Assembly: GCA_964536965.1 (NCBI GenBank)
Contig: CAZIAL010000001.1
Span: forward strand, 128,415-192,414
Source of the DNA: JACMQW01 sp964536965
GTDB taxonomy: Bacteria > Bdellovibrionota > UBA1018
DNA: 64,000 nt
Direction of reading: 5' to 3'
The translations under genes and the position numbers were made by a program. A model generated the notes under the pieces. It searched no databases and had not been told where the DNA came from. It saw only the letters and a program-made list of their open reading frames with translations. This document shows positions 8,728 through 17,619 of the stretch, piece by piece; position 1 is the stretch's first letter; the number at the start of each line of letters is the position of its first letter.

Positions 8728-8765
8728 TCGCGGGAGGGACTCCGAAACGACGCGCTGCGGCCTCG

Positions 8766-8794
8766 TTGCAATGACCCTTCGCCCGAGCTAACCT
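8766..8794 (+). promoter_or_regulatory. Putative leaderless-type promoter of the biotin carboxylase operon
   Basis: TTGCAA (8766-8771) and TAACCT (8789-8794) are 17 bases apart, and 7 bases separate the -10 from the ATG at 8802. No Shine-Dalgarno sequence precedes the ATG. This geometry also decides in favour of the ATG at 8802 over the in-frame GTG at 8796. Confidence 0.5.
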
Positions 8795-8801
8795 CGTGCG
8801 A

Positions 8802-10301
8802 ATGGGTCAGCCGAATCGGGGTAAAGTCCGCCATAAACTGCTGGTCGCGAATCGCTCCGAGATCGCGTGTCGGATATTCCAGACCGCGCGCGAGATGGGA
8901 ATCGCGACGGTCGCGATCTACGCGCCCGGAGACGAAGAAGCCCGGCACCTGACTTACGCGGACGAGATCGTCCCCGTAAAAAGTTATCTCGACGTCGACG
9001 CGGTCGTCGCGGCCGCGAAACAAACCGGGACCACGCTGATCCATCCTGGCTACGGATTTCTATCTGAACGTCCCGTCTTCGCCCGCGCGGTCGAAAAAGC
9101 CGGAATCCTATTCGTCGGACCGACGCCCGAAACCATGGAGGCCATGGGCGGAAAAATCGACGCGAAGGAAATCGCCGAACGCGCAAAAGTCCCTACCCTG
9201 CCTTGGGCGAAAATCAAGACGGGCAGCAATGCGAGACAGACGGTCCTCGAAACCGCAAAGCAGATCGGATTTCCGCTTTTGCTGAAAGCTGCCGCGGGCG
9301 GTGGCGGCAAAGGGATGCGTCGCGTAGACCGGCTGGAAGAAGTCGAGGCGGCCGCGGAGAGCGCTTCCGCCGAAGCGATCGCCGCTTTCGGCGACGGCAC
9401 CCTTTTTCTCGAGCGATTGCTTCTCGAACCTCGCCACATCGAAATCCAGGTTTTCGGTGACGGAAAAGGCGGCGGCGTTCATCTCTACGAGCGTGAATGC
9501 TCCTTGCAGCGGCGTCACCAAAAAGTCTGGGAGGAGGCGACCGCGCCGAATCTTTCCGAAGAAACGCGGACCGGACTCTTTACGGCGGCGATGAACCTCG
9601 TTCGCGAGACGAAGTATCGATCGGCCGGGACGCTCGAGTTTCTGGTGGAGCCCTCCGGAAATTTTTACTTCCTGGAGATGAATACCCGTCTCCAGGTCGA
9701 GCATCCCGTGACCGAACTCGTGACCGGAACGGATCTCGTGCACGCACAGCTTTCGCTGGCGATCGATCCCGAGCATTTCCCCCTCCCTTCGCCGATGCCA
9801 GAGCCGCGCGGACATGCGATCGAAGTTCGGCTCTACGCCGAAGATCCTTCGCAAGGATTTATGCCGACGCCGGGCAAGGTGGAAAAACTTCGTTGGCCGA
9901 CGGGTACGGGAATTCGAGTCGAGAGCGGGATCGAAGAAGGCCAGACGATCGGCACGGGATTCGATTCGATGTTGGGAAAACTCGTCGTCTATGCTCCTAC
10001 GCGCGAGCAAGCCGTGGCCCGGATGCGGTTTGCGCTCGATGAGACCGTCATCCTCGGCATGGGTACCAACCAGAGTTACCTCCGCGCGCTGGCCGACGAT
10101 ACGAACGTCATCGCCGGAAAAGTTCATACGGGATATCTCGGCGAAGCTTATGCCGCTTTCGCTCCGCTACCCGCCGAAGAAGATTTCGCGCTTCTCGCCG
10201 CTGCGCGAGCCATGGGGTTCGGAAAAAACTACGATTCCGCTTCCGGAAGCGGCGGGCGCGCGGCGGGCGCGGCTTATCCTTCGCCCTGGAGGAAGGGATG
10301 A
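8802..10301 (+). CDS. Biotin carboxylase subunit of methylcrotonyl-CoA carboxylase
   Basis: A 499-residue ATP-grasp enzyme that carboxylates biotin with ATP and bicarbonate. It shows KLLVANRSEIACRIFQTARE at the start, HPGYGFLSE, the glycine-rich ATP loop AAAGGGGKGMRRV and the active-site segment MNTRLQVEHPVTE. It ends shortly after the carboxylase C-terminal domain, whereas classical MccA continues into a carrier domain. Here the carrier is a separate gene beginning inside this stop codon (ATGA overlap). Linkage to mccB, the hydratase and HMG-CoA lyase argues for methylcrotonyl-CoA as the final acceptor. Confidence 0.92.
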   Translation: MGQPNRGKVRHKLLVANRSEIACRIFQTAREMGIATVAIYAPGDEEARHLTYADEIVPVKSYLDVDAVVAAAKQTGTTLIHPGYGFLSERPVFARAVEKAGILFVGPTPETMEAMGGKIDAKEIAERAKVPTLPWAKIKTGSNARQTVLETAKQIGFPLLLKAAAGGGGKGMRRVDRLEEVEAAAESASAEAIAAFGDGTLFLERLLLEPRHIEIQVFGDGKGGGVHLYERECSLQRRHQKVWEEATAPNLSEETRTGLFTAAMNLVRETKYRSAGTLEFLVEPSGNFYFLEMNTRLQVEHPVTELVTGTDLVHAQLSLAIDPEHFPLPSPMPEPRGHAIEVRLYAEDPSQGFMPTPGKVEKLRWPTGTGIRVESGIEEGQTIGTGFDSMLGKLVVYAPTREQAVARMRFALDETVILGMGTNQSYLRALADDTNVIAGKVHTGYLGEAYAAFAPLPAEEDFALLAAARAMGFGKNYDSASGSGGRAAGAAYPSPWRKG

Positions 10302-10768
10302 GTCGAGAGATCTTTCGAGTCAGTGGAAAGAAAGTCCAGGTGCCGGCGGCGGCCGAAGGGTGGACCTTCGAAGCGCGACCGGGCGGCTGGGTGATCGCGA
10401 CGGGGCGGGATAGCGCCGGAGCGACGGTAAGGCGCCGATTCTTTCTCCACGAAGCGAAGGGAAAGCTATCATTTTCCGTAGGCGGCTCGCTTTACTTTGG
10501 CCCGATCGACACGGCCGCGCGGGGCGGTGCGACCGCGGGTGGCAGCGATCTCGATTTGATCGCGCAATTCCCGGGTAAGGTCCGGAAAATCCTCGTGCAG
10601 GAAGGGATCATGGTCGCCGAAGGCGAGCCGATGCTCCTGCTCGAAGCGATGAAAATGGAATTCTCGGTGAAAGCGCCGTTCGCCGGCAAAATCACGAAAA
10701 TCCGCGTCACGGAAGGCCAGCAGCTTTCGCCCGGAGATCGGTACCTGGATCTGGTCGCGACCTCATGA
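10298..10768 (+). CDS. Biotin carboxyl carrier protein (separate MCC carrier)
   Basis: A 156-residue protein whose C-terminal half is a biotinyl domain with the attachment motif EAMKM, the biotinylated lysine being residue 119. The flanking segments, AQFPGKVRKILVQEG before and APFAGKITKIRVTEGQQL after, form the usual symmetric biotinyl fold. The N-terminal ~85 residues resemble the linker domain that joins carboxylase to carrier in fused MCC alpha subunits. The gene overlaps both neighbours by four bases (ATGA), so the three proteins are likely translated in fixed proportion. Confidence 0.9.
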   Translation: MSREIFRVSGKKVQVPAAAEGWTFEARPGGWVIATGRDSAGATVRRRFFLHEAKGKLSFSVGGSLYFGPIDTAARGGATAGGSDLDLIAQFPGKVRKILVQEGIMVAEGEPMLLLEAMKMEFSVKAPFAGKITKIRVTEGQQLSPGDRYLDLVATS

Positions 10769-11694
10769 AGCGTAAAACTCCCTCCGCCATTGAGATCTTC
10801 GAGGTCGGGGTCCGTGACGGTCTCCAGAACGAGTCGCGGCAGGTGAAACTCGAAGATAAACTTTTTCTCGCGCAGGGTCTCATCGACGCCGGAATCCGCG
10901 GAATCGAACTCGGGGCCTTCGTCAGACCGGACCGCGTCCCCCAGATGGCGGATACGGACGCCGTCTATGCGGCCGTCGCCCGCGGGGACCTGCGACTCGG
11001 ACGCGCGAAAGCGTACGCCCTGGTACCGAATCTCCACGGGCTCGAGCGCGCGATGGCCTCGGGAGCCAAAGGCATCGCCGTATTCACCGCCGCGACGGAA
11101 AGTTTCGCGAAACGGAATATCGGCATGTCGATCGGAGAATCGCTCCGCGTGATCGCGGAAGTCGTCGCGCTAGCCCGGAAAAAGAAAATCGCGGTGCGCG
11201 GTTACGTTTCGACCGCATTTGGCTGTCCTTTCGAGGGTAAAGTTTCGCCGAAAAAGCCGCTCGCGGTCGCGCAGAAGCTCGCGGAGCTCGGTATTCCGGA
11301 GATTTCGATCGGCGATACGATCGGGGTAGCGACCCCGAGAAACGTCGAAGAGGTTCTCGCACCGCTCGTGAAAAAGATCGGGCGTAAGGTACGGATCGCG
11401 GGCCATTTCCACGATACGCGCGGTACCGCGCTCGCGAACGCCGTCGCGGCGATGGATGTGGGCGTGAAAGTTCTCGACGCTTCGGCGGGCGGACTGGGCG
11501 GCTGCCCGTTCGCGCCGGGCGCGACGGGAAACCTCGCGACCGAAGATCTGGTTTATCTCCTCGACGGAATGGGAATTCGCAGCGGCGTAAAGCTCGAGAA
11601 GCTCGCGGGAACGAGTCTCGCGTTCGCACGCCGGGTGGGAATTCCGATTTCGAGTCGTTATCTGCGGGCATTTGCGGCGGCGGGGACGAAGTGA
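10765..11694 (+). CDS. mvaB: Hydroxymethylglutaryl-CoA lyase
   Basis: A 309-residue TIM-barrel enzyme that cleaves HMG-CoA to acetoacetate and acetyl-CoA, the last step of leucine breakdown. The barrel starts with EVGVRDGLQNES, whose Arg-Asp pair is catalytic in the family. Metal-binding GHFHDTRGTALANAV and the lyase signature ASAGGLGGCPFAPGATGN, containing the loop cysteine, follow. The length is normal for bacterial enzymes. It overlaps the carrier gene and the following plsC-like gene by four bases each. Related isopropylmalate or citramalate synthases are ruled out by the GCPFAPGATGN segment. Confidence 0.93.
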   Translation: MKRKTPSAIEIFEVGVRDGLQNESRQVKLEDKLFLAQGLIDAGIRGIELGAFVRPDRVPQMADTDAVYAAVARGDLRLGRAKAYALVPNLHGLERAMASGAKGIAVFTAATESFAKRNIGMSIGESLRVIAEVVALARKKKIAVRGYVSTAFGCPFEGKVSPKKPLAVAQKLAELGIPEISIGDTIGVATPRNVEEVLAPLVKKIGRKVRIAGHFHDTRGTALANAVAAMDVGVKVLDASAGGLGGCPFAPGATGNLATEDLVYLLDGMGIRSGVKLEKLAGTSLAFARRVGIPISSRYLRAFAAAGTK

Positions 11695-12449
11695 GACGCG
11701 CATTCGAGGTCTTCGTTTTTTACTTCCGACTCTTCGGAATGCTCCTATGGATCGTGAGCTCTTCGATTCTTTCGATGCCGCTGGCTGTTTTTCGTTGGAA
11801 GGACGCCGAGAATAACTACCTCTTCGCGAAAATTTACGGAATTCCGGCGCGCGCGATCATGGGCATCCGGGTTCGCGTCGAGGGCGAAGAGCACCTGGAC
11901 GTTCGGCCGGGGATCTTCTGCGCGAATCACCAGAGCGGTCTCGATCTCGCGACGATGACGTCGGTCTATCCCCTGGGCGCGGTGGTCATCGGTAAAAAGG
12001 AACTTCGAAAAATTCCGGGCTTCGGAATCATGTTCGCCGCGTTTGGAAACGTACTGATCGATCGGCAGGATCGGAAGAATGCGCTCAGCGGTCTGAACCA
12101 GGCGGTCGCGGAGATGAAGCGGAAGAATCTCTCGGCTTGGATTTTTCCCGAGGGAACGCGCAATGCTTCTGGTCGGGGCCTGCTTCCGTTTAAGAAGGGG
12201 GCGTTTTACATGGCGATCCAGGCGCAGTCGCCGATCGTGCCGATCGTCTGTTCGCGTCTCGAGCGTCTCGTGAGCTTCCGCCATAAGTACGCGCGCTCGG
12301 GCGAGCTCCTGATCCGCGTCCTGCCTCCGATTTCGACCGTCGGGCTAAACAACGGCGATGTGGAACGCCTCCTGAACGAGACCCGCGAAAAAATGCTCGT
12401 CGCCGTCAACGAGGTGAATGCCATCATGGACGATCCGGCGAGGGGCTGA
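11691..12449 (+). CDS. plsC: 1-acyl-sn-glycerol-3-phosphate acyltransferase
   Basis: A 252-residue inner-membrane acyltransferase making phosphatidic acid from lysophosphatidic acid and acyl-ACP or acyl-CoA. A hydrophobic N-terminus (residues ~5-30) precedes the catalytic HxxxxD motif in CANHQSGLDLATM and the FPEGTRN substrate motif. It starts with GTG overlapping the lyase stop (GTGA), which marks it as the fourth gene of the operon although its role is in phospholipid synthesis. It is convergent with the permease gene, with no intergenic base. Confidence 0.9.
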   Translation: MRRAFEVFVFYFRLFGMLLWIVSSSILSMPLAVFRWKDAENNYLFAKIYGIPARAIMGIRVRVEGEEHLDVRPGIFCANHQSGLDLATMTSVYPLGAVVIGKKELRKIPGFGIMFAAFGNVLIDRQDRKNALSGLNQAVAEMKRKNLSAWIFPEGTRNASGRGLLPFKKGAFYMAIQAQSPIVPIVCSRLERLVSFRHKYARSGELLIRVLPPISTVGLNNGDVERLLNETREKMLVAVNEVNAIMDDPARG

Positions 12450-13739
12450 TCATTTCCCCGTAAGCTGCTCGAGCACGATGAGTCCGACGGAAACCGCCCC
12501 GATTCCCCACATCATCGGCGTGATTTCTTTTGCGCGCCCCGAGAGGGCGAAAAGCGCGACATGTGAAATGAATCCCCAGAGGAGCCCTTGGGTGATCGAA
12601 AAGGTCAGCGGGATCAGGATGATCGTGAGGAAAACCGGGATCGCTTCTTCGAGCTGATCGAGTTTCAGAGTCGAAACCGTGCGGAACATGAGCGCGCCGA
12701 CCAGGATCAGAACCGGCGCCGTGGCGAACGCGGGCACGACGCCGACGAGGGGAGCGATAAAGAGGCAAGGTAGGAAGAGAAGCGCGGTGACGACTGCCGA
12801 ACGTCCGGTCCGCCCGCCCGCCTCGATTCCGGCGGCGCTTTCGATGAACGCGGTTCCCGAAGAGGTACCGAAGAGCCCGGCGCCGAACGTCGCGAACGCA
12901 TCGACGAGCAGACCTTCCTTCATTCGTTTCGGCTCGCCTTTTTCGTCCACGAGGCCCGTGGCCTGCGAGACCCCGATGAAGGTCGAAAGCGAATCGAAGA
13001 GGTCCGTGAAGAAAATGGCCAGGATCGCGGGGACATACGCGATCTTCAGCGCGCCCCAGATGTCGAGCTTGAAAAACACGCCTTCGAAATCGGGTTTCGC
13101 AAATGCGGAGTCGGGCATTTTTACGAGTCCGAGCATCCATCCGCCGATCGTCGCCGCGGCGATGCCGGCCAGGAAGGCGAACGGACTTTTCCGTCGCACG
13201 AGAACGATGATGATCGCGAAACCGAGGAGCGCGAGCAGCGTGCCCGGCGTAAAATGTCCGAGCTTCACGAACGTGATCGGATCCGCGACGACGATTCCGG
13301 CGTTCTTCAGCCCGATGAAAGTGAGGAAGAGGCCGATCCCCGTGGCGGCGCCGACGCGGAGCGAGTGGGGGATGGCGCGCGCGATCGCGACCCGGATGGG
13401 GGTGACCGAGATCACGAGGAAGACGACTCCCGCCCAAAAGACCATTCCGAGCGCGACGGGCCAGGGAATTTGGCGACCCAGCACGAGGGAGAAAGTGAAG
13501 AAGGCGTTGATCCCCATTCCGGGGGCGACGCCGAAGGGGAGCTTCGCGTAGAGGCCCATGAAAAGGGTCATCGAAAAGGCGAGGAGAACGGTCGCGGTCA
13601 GGACGCCTGAGAATTCCATGCCGGTTCCGGGCGTCGAAAGAATCGAGGGATTCACGACGACGATGTACGCCATGGTGAGGAACGTGGTGAGACCGCCGAC
13701 GAGATCTTTCCGGAGCGTGGTTTCCATTCCCTCCATCAT
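12450..13739 (-). CDS. NCS2-family purine permease (AzgA/guanine-hypoxanthine type)
   Basis: A 429-residue polytopic membrane protein with about 12-14 hydrophobic segments. The start region RKDLVGGLTTFLTMAYIVVV and the motif GVAPGMGINAFFTF are characteristic of the AzgA-like group of proton/purine symporters, and SSGTAFIESAAGIEAGGRTG matches the conserved mid-protein signature. Purine specificity (adenine, guanine or hypoxanthine) cannot be fixed from sequence. The start could be 13739 or the in-frame ATG at 13727; the latter follows GGAGGG too closely for a normal ribosome site. Confidence 0.88.
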   Translation of the reverse strand: MMEGMETTLRKDLVGGLTTFLTMAYIVVVNPSILSTPGTGMEFSGVLTATVLLAFSMTLFMGLYAKLPFGVAPGMGINAFFTFSLVLGRQIPWPVALGMVFWAGVVFLVISVTPIRVAIARAIPHSLRVGAATGIGLFLTFIGLKNAGIVVADPITFVKLGHFTPGTLLALLGFAIIIVLVRRKSPFAFLAGIAAATIGGWMLGLVKMPDSAFAKPDFEGVFFKLDIWGALKIAYVPAILAIFFTDLFDSLSTFIGVSQATGLVDEKGEPKRMKEGLLVDAFATFGAGLFGTSSGTAFIESAAGIEAGGRTGRSAVVTALLFLPCLFIAPLVGVVPAFATAPVLILVGALMFRTVSTLKLDQLEEAIPVFLTIILIPLTFSITQGLLWGFISHVALFALSGRAKEITPMMWGIGAVSVGLIVLEQLTGK

Positions 13740-13846
13740 AGGGGAAAGGGGCAGCGGGGAAACGTCAAAATTTCGCCATTTGCGGTCGACCTTTCGGAAA
13801 GAGACACTATTCTACGGTCCATGGATGGACCTCGAGGAGTCTCTGC

Positions 13847-14605
13847 ATGAAGGTGTTCGCCGTTCCGTTCGTTCTTCTTTTCGCCGTGGGTTGCGCTTCG
13901 ACTTCGGTCCCGAAGGATCGGGAACCGGCGCGTAGCCGAGATTTCGTTTTCGACATGCGCGTCGACGAACTTCGCGAAACGCCGGTGTTCGCCGCGACGA
14001 CCACCGTGGAAGATCCCTACCAAATCCTGTACGAGGCCTTTCTCGCGGGAACGCCCGCGACGGTGGACGAAGTTTTCCCGCTCTGCCTCGATGCCGACGG
14101 TGTGACCGTGCGCCGACTTCCGCGGGAGACCACCGTTTTCATTCAAGCGGGGGATACCGTGGTGAAGAACGACGGCGGTCGTCAGTACTGCCGCTTCGAG
14201 TTCGATATCGAGGTTGCCCCCGCGCAGCCCGCCGCCGGACCGCGCTTCCCGGCTCGTCCCGCTAAAATCGAACGGTGGATGAAGGTCGTTCGCGCGAGCG
14301 TGGAGAACGCTCCGTTTCCGCTTTCGCCTGGCGACAGCGCGCATTACCGAAAACTCACGGAAGATTCCGCGACGATCTGCAAGGCCGAAGAAGACGGGAC
14401 GTTACTCTGCAAGAACCTGATTCACGAAAGCATTAAAAAGGTTTTCATTCGGAAGGACGTCGCGAAGGCCGGAGCCCCGTCCTCGTACATCCTTCATCTG
14501 GCTAACCTCGAATCGGCGACGGTGGCGGCGAAAGCTCCCGCTTATGTCTATATCTGGGAGACCGCCCCGGAATCCGCCACGACCGAGCAGCCTTCGGGTC
14601 AGTGA
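13847..14605 (+). CDS. Hypothetical lipoprotein
   Basis: A 252-residue protein with a lipoprotein signal peptide MKVFAVPFVLLFAVGC, the lipidated cysteine being residue 16. The mature part is globular with four to five cysteines (for example LCLDAD, YCRFEF, TICKA, LLCKN). AGGAG sits seven bases before the ATG, and a TATTCT -10-like element lies at about 13809. No family recognised. It stands alone, divergent from the purine permease gene. Confidence 0.78.
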   Translation: MKVFAVPFVLLFAVGCASTSVPKDREPARSRDFVFDMRVDELRETPVFAATTTVEDPYQILYEAFLAGTPATVDEVFPLCLDADGVTVRRLPRETTVFIQAGDTVVKNDGGRQYCRFEFDIEVAPAQPAAGPRFPARPAKIERWMKVVRASVENAPFPLSPGDSAHYRKLTEDSATICKAEEDGTLLCKNLIHESIKKVFIRKDVAKAGAPSSYILHLANLESATVAAKAPAYVYIWETAPESATTEQPSGQ

Positions 14606-14754
14606 AAAGACTCTGAAATCGCAGAGAAATGTCGGAGTTCCCCGAGTCGGATTCGCTTCGTCTCGGGGTGCTTGACGGCTCGGCGCGCCTATCGGTAAGG
14701 TGGCCTCCTTCCATTACCGCTCTGTTACCGTAATACCTGCAACGAGGAGTTTCC

Positions 14755-15048
14755 ATGTCGACTTGGGTTATTGTGAGCTGGGTTTTTGTCGCGATCATGA
14801 CCGGCGTGAACATCTTCATTTTCCTGAAGCTGAAGGGTGCGTCCGAGCAGATGCTGAAGATGGCGTTCCCGAACGCGAAGAACATGAACGAGGCCCTCGG
14901 TCAGATGCAGAAGATGATGGGCGGCATGGGCAAAGGCGGAGCGTTCAGCGCCGCGATGGGCGGCATGGGCGGTAAACCCGGCAATAAAAAGGATATGGAT
15001 GCGCAGCTCCAGCAGGCGATGGCCATGCTGAAAAACATGAAGAAATAA
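14755..15048 (+). CDS. Small membrane-anchored Met/Gly-rich protein, 97 residues
   Basis: Begins with one strong transmembrane helix (STWVIVSWVFVAIMTGVNIF, residues 2-21) followed by a cytoplasmic tail very rich in Met, Gly, Lys and Gln, including MMGGMGKGG and MGGMGGKPG, and ending in a helix with LQQAMAMLKNMKK. The Met-rich amphipathic helices recall the SRP54 M domain in composition only. CGAGGAG lies six bases before the ATG. No named family recognised. It is followed after 31 bases by a secreted protein gene in the same direction. Confidence 0.75.
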   Translation: MSTWVIVSWVFVAIMTGVNIFIFLKLKGASEQMLKMAFPNAKNMNEALGQMQKMMGGMGKGGAFSAAMGGMGGKPGNKKDMDAQLQQAMAMLKNMKK

Positions 15049-15079
15049 AGTTTATCGAGAGTTCGGCCGATCCAGAAAG

Positions 15080-16321
15080 ATGAACCTTCGAACTCTCTCC
15101 GGCTGCTCCCTCGCGCTCTTGGCCACACCTGTCTTTGCGGATTGTCCGAATGATCTGTCCGTGGGGCAGCTGAGGGCAGGAACGACGATTGAGCTTGTCG
15201 ATCCCATTTCCTGCGACCTCGGCAATCGTTCGACCGTGCTGCTTTCTCTCAGTGGCGGTGAATGCAAGAGCCAGGACTCCGCTTCGGCCTTCCGAAGCGC
15301 AAAGATTCAGGTGGAAAACGGATCGTACCTGGTGGCGGATGAAAAAAATTCGAGCCCATCGAAAAAGCGCGCCGTTCTAAAGCCCTTCAAATGCACGATC
15401 CGGAGAGTCGGGGATCGCGAAACCAAACGCCTCGATATCTTTAATGCTCGGCATCGACTCGATCTGGGTCAACAAAGCACCGTGCGGGAGACCTCGAGCT
15501 TTCGAAGCGAGGCTCAGGATCTCGAGATTCGCGAGTTGGAATACGAAGCCCGCATCCAGATGGATCATTTCCATACGGCGGTCGGCGACTACTATCCCGA
15601 GCTTCTCTCGAAGAAGAGCCCGGATGCCGGCAGCACCGACCCTGATTTTCGCTCCCCTCGGCCTCTGAAGCGCAAGCCGCTCTGGGATCCGAAGGGCGAA
15701 ACGAACTATTTCGCTTCCGATGTGGAGGAGCAAAAGCATCTCCGGGCGCTCTTCGCGGAAAGCGAAGCGAAGTACGCCGAAGGTGGAAAATCAGCCCGGG
15801 ATAAAAAACTCCAGAGCCTCGGCCCCTACAAGAATCGGAAACATTTGCGAGACATGGAGATCCAGAGGGAAAGAAACTGGGAGATCTCCGTCGTGCGCAA
15901 CGCTCGCGCGAAGTCCGTGCCTTCGATCCCCGAACCCCATCAGGGTCATTTTCTGAATGCGCCGAAAACATCGGAGGAAGCGATTGGAAATATCCGCTCC
16001 GCCTGGGAAAATCTCTCGAAGACTTTGGAACGGCTGAACGCCCTTCGCGAGGGTCCGGAGGCTTGTCCTTTGGCCCGGTTCGGATTTGATTTTGGTCTCG
16101 ACGGTGGCCTGCTGACGGGACCTCTGACCTTGGGCTCTCTCCGGCACAATCTCGGCAGCGCGTGGAAAATTACGCCCGTTTGTGATCTTTCGACCACGAA
16201 AGATTCGCAGACGCGGTCGACCCATTCCGAGAAAAAGGTTCCCGAAACGAGCCGCACGGGTTCGGTGCCACCGGTCGATGCGAAGAATAAAAATGGGCAA
16301 GGGTCCACGCCCGGACGATGA
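15080..16321 (+). CDS. Secreted hypothetical protein, 413 residues
   Basis: Has a signal peptide (MNLRTLSGCSLALLATPVFA) and an N-terminal region with cysteines at DCPND, SCDLG, ECKSQ and KCTIR, probably disulphide-bonded. The middle, roughly residues 130-320, is charged and helix-prone with many Glu, Lys and Arg. The C-terminal 40 residues are polar and low in complexity. The function is not recognised. Position 31 bases after the small Met-rich membrane protein suggests co-transcription. Confidence 0.72.
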   Translation: MNLRTLSGCSLALLATPVFADCPNDLSVGQLRAGTTIELVDPISCDLGNRSTVLLSLSGGECKSQDSASAFRSAKIQVENGSYLVADEKNSSPSKKRAVLKPFKCTIRRVGDRETKRLDIFNARHRLDLGQQSTVRETSSFRSEAQDLEIRELEYEARIQMDHFHTAVGDYYPELLSKKSPDAGSTDPDFRSPRPLKRKPLWDPKGETNYFASDVEEQKHLRALFAESEAKYAEGGKSARDKKLQSLGPYKNRKHLRDMEIQRERNWEISVVRNARAKSVPSIPEPHQGHFLNAPKTSEEAIGNIRSAWENLSKTLERLNALREGPEACPLARFGFDFGLDGGLLTGPLTLGSLRHNLGSAWKITPVCDLSTTKDSQTRSTHSEKKVPETSRTGSVPPVDAKNKNGQGSTPGR

Positions 16322-16480
16322 GAAAGCCCGCTGGGCTTGAACCTACGCGGTCGTGATTCGTGTGTCGTTTGGGACCTACCCTTCGGTTTAAACTATATTT
16401 GCCCGATGCGTTAAATGTGCGCTAAAATAGAAAAGTTCACGTTCGCGGGTCGTTTTGGGAAGTTTTCGGGGGATTTTTTT

Positions 16481-17062
16481 ATGGGTGTTCTTAAGCCGCT
16501 GCCTGTCGTGCGCGCGCTCGCGTTTTCCGTGCTCCTGGCCGGAGTCGGTGCCGGATGCGTGGAAAATTCGTCGCTGATGTCGAAGTCCAAAAGCGCGCTC
16601 TCCCAGAACTGCGCGCTGCCAAACTCCGCGGCGGTGAAAAGCATCGGACGAAAACTCGCTAGTGAGTCGATCGAAGTCGATCGCGAGTTCTGCGCGAAGG
16701 GCGAGAACTACGCCTGTCATGAGCGCATCTTCAGCCCGAATGTCTCGGACGGAAGCTCGACCGAAGTCCAGTGCGCGCGGGTCGCGGCGCTGGGAGGGAA
16801 TGTTTGTCTGAAGGTTTCTCGGCGCGCCTACAACACCCGCGATGCGGCGACTTCGCCCGATACGGATCCAGCCGCCGTCGTCCCCGGCGGGGAATACAAC
16901 CGCTCGGAGTTCGTCTGCCACCAACAGGTTCTGAAAGACGGCGACACCTATCTCGCCGGCGGGGAAGGCGACACCCTGGCCGAGGCCTTGGGTAAATCCG
17001 CCAAAGAATGTGCGGCAATTTCGCCGCGCGTGGCGGCGGCTCGGGAAGAAGGTGGCAAATGA
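16481..17062 (+). CDS. Hypothetical lipoprotein upstream of the histidine-brace protein
   Basis: A 193-residue protein whose signal peptide MGVLKPLPVVRALAFSVLLA runs to GVGAGC, with the lipid-modified cysteine at residue 26. The start at 16481 is supported by GGGGGA six bases before the ATG; a longer in-frame extension from 16415 lacks signal-peptide character. The mature part has eight or so cysteines. Its stop overlaps the ATG of the next gene (ATGA), so it is translationally coupled to the putative copper protein and may share its task at the cell surface. Family unknown. Confidence 0.75.
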   Translation: MGVLKPLPVVRALAFSVLLAGVGAGCVENSSLMSKSKSALSQNCALPNSAAVKSIGRKLASESIEVDREFCAKGENYACHERIFSPNVSDGSSTEVQCARVAALGGNVCLKVSRRAYNTRDAATSPDTDPAAVVPGGEYNRSEFVCHQQVLKDGDTYLAGGEGDTLAEALGKSAKECAAISPRVAAAREEGGK

Positions 17063-17598
17063 TCACGAAACTGTTTTTTCGCGCCGGATGTATGGTGCTC
17101 ACGTTCGCGGCGCTCGCTCCGGCGACGGGATTCGGTCATGCGCGGTTTCGCCTGGCGGGCACGACCCCGCCTCGAAATACGAGCGCCGGTTTAAAGTCCG
17201 GCCCTTGTGGAAACGTGGCGCGGACGGCGACCCCTACCGTCCTCCAGGTGGGTCAGCAGCTGACCATCCAGTGGGAAGAAACCGTGAACCATCCCGGATA
17301 CTACCGGATCGCTTTTTCCCCCGCGAATGACGCGGGATTCGACCAGAACGTCTGGATCGCGAACGTTCCGGATGCCGGCGATCGAAACCAGTACAACCAG
17401 ACGTTCACGGTTCCGAACACGCCTTGCACGGGTTGCACCCTCCAGCTCATCCAGTACATGACGGAAAATCCGGCTCAGCCGTCGCTCTACTATTCGTGCG
17501 CGGACATCGAGATTCGCGCAGCGGGCGCGCCGATGCCGGATCCGACTCCCCAGCCGACGGTCGCTCCAGGGATCGACCCGCCGTCCGATTGCCATTAA
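17059..17598 (+). CDS. Putative secreted histidine-brace copper protein, polysaccharide-monooxygenase-like
   Basis: A 179-residue precursor with a signal peptide ending ...PATGFG, so that cleavage would expose His27 as the first residue of the mature protein (HARFRLAGTTPPR). A second conserved-looking His is residue 78 in VNHPGYYRIAF, and a third possible ligand is the Asp in YYSCADIEI. GPCG and a Cys-rich TPCTGCTLQ segment complete a pattern that I associate with SCE4755-type and Bim1/X325-type LPMO-like proteins. Those bind one copper through an N-terminal histidine brace. Many such proteins are not catalytically active on polysaccharides, so copper handling is an equal alternative. The Pro-rich tail may be a flexible linker. 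Confidence 0.68.
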   Translation: MITKLFFRAGCMVLTFAALAPATGFGHARFRLAGTTPPRNTSAGLKSGPCGNVARTATPTVLQVGQQLTIQWEETVNHPGYYRIAFSPANDAGFDQNVWIANVPDAGDRNQYNQTFTVPNTPCTGCTLQLIQYMTENPAQPSLYYSCADIEIRAAGAPMPDPTPQPTVAPGIDPPSDCH

Positions 17599-17619
17599 GT
17601 TCCGAAGCGAACGAAATGC

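Noticed and set aside
12679..13551. 290-codon frame antisense to the purine permease
   Set aside because: Ser/Arg/Pro-rich shadow frame opposite a polytopic membrane protein.
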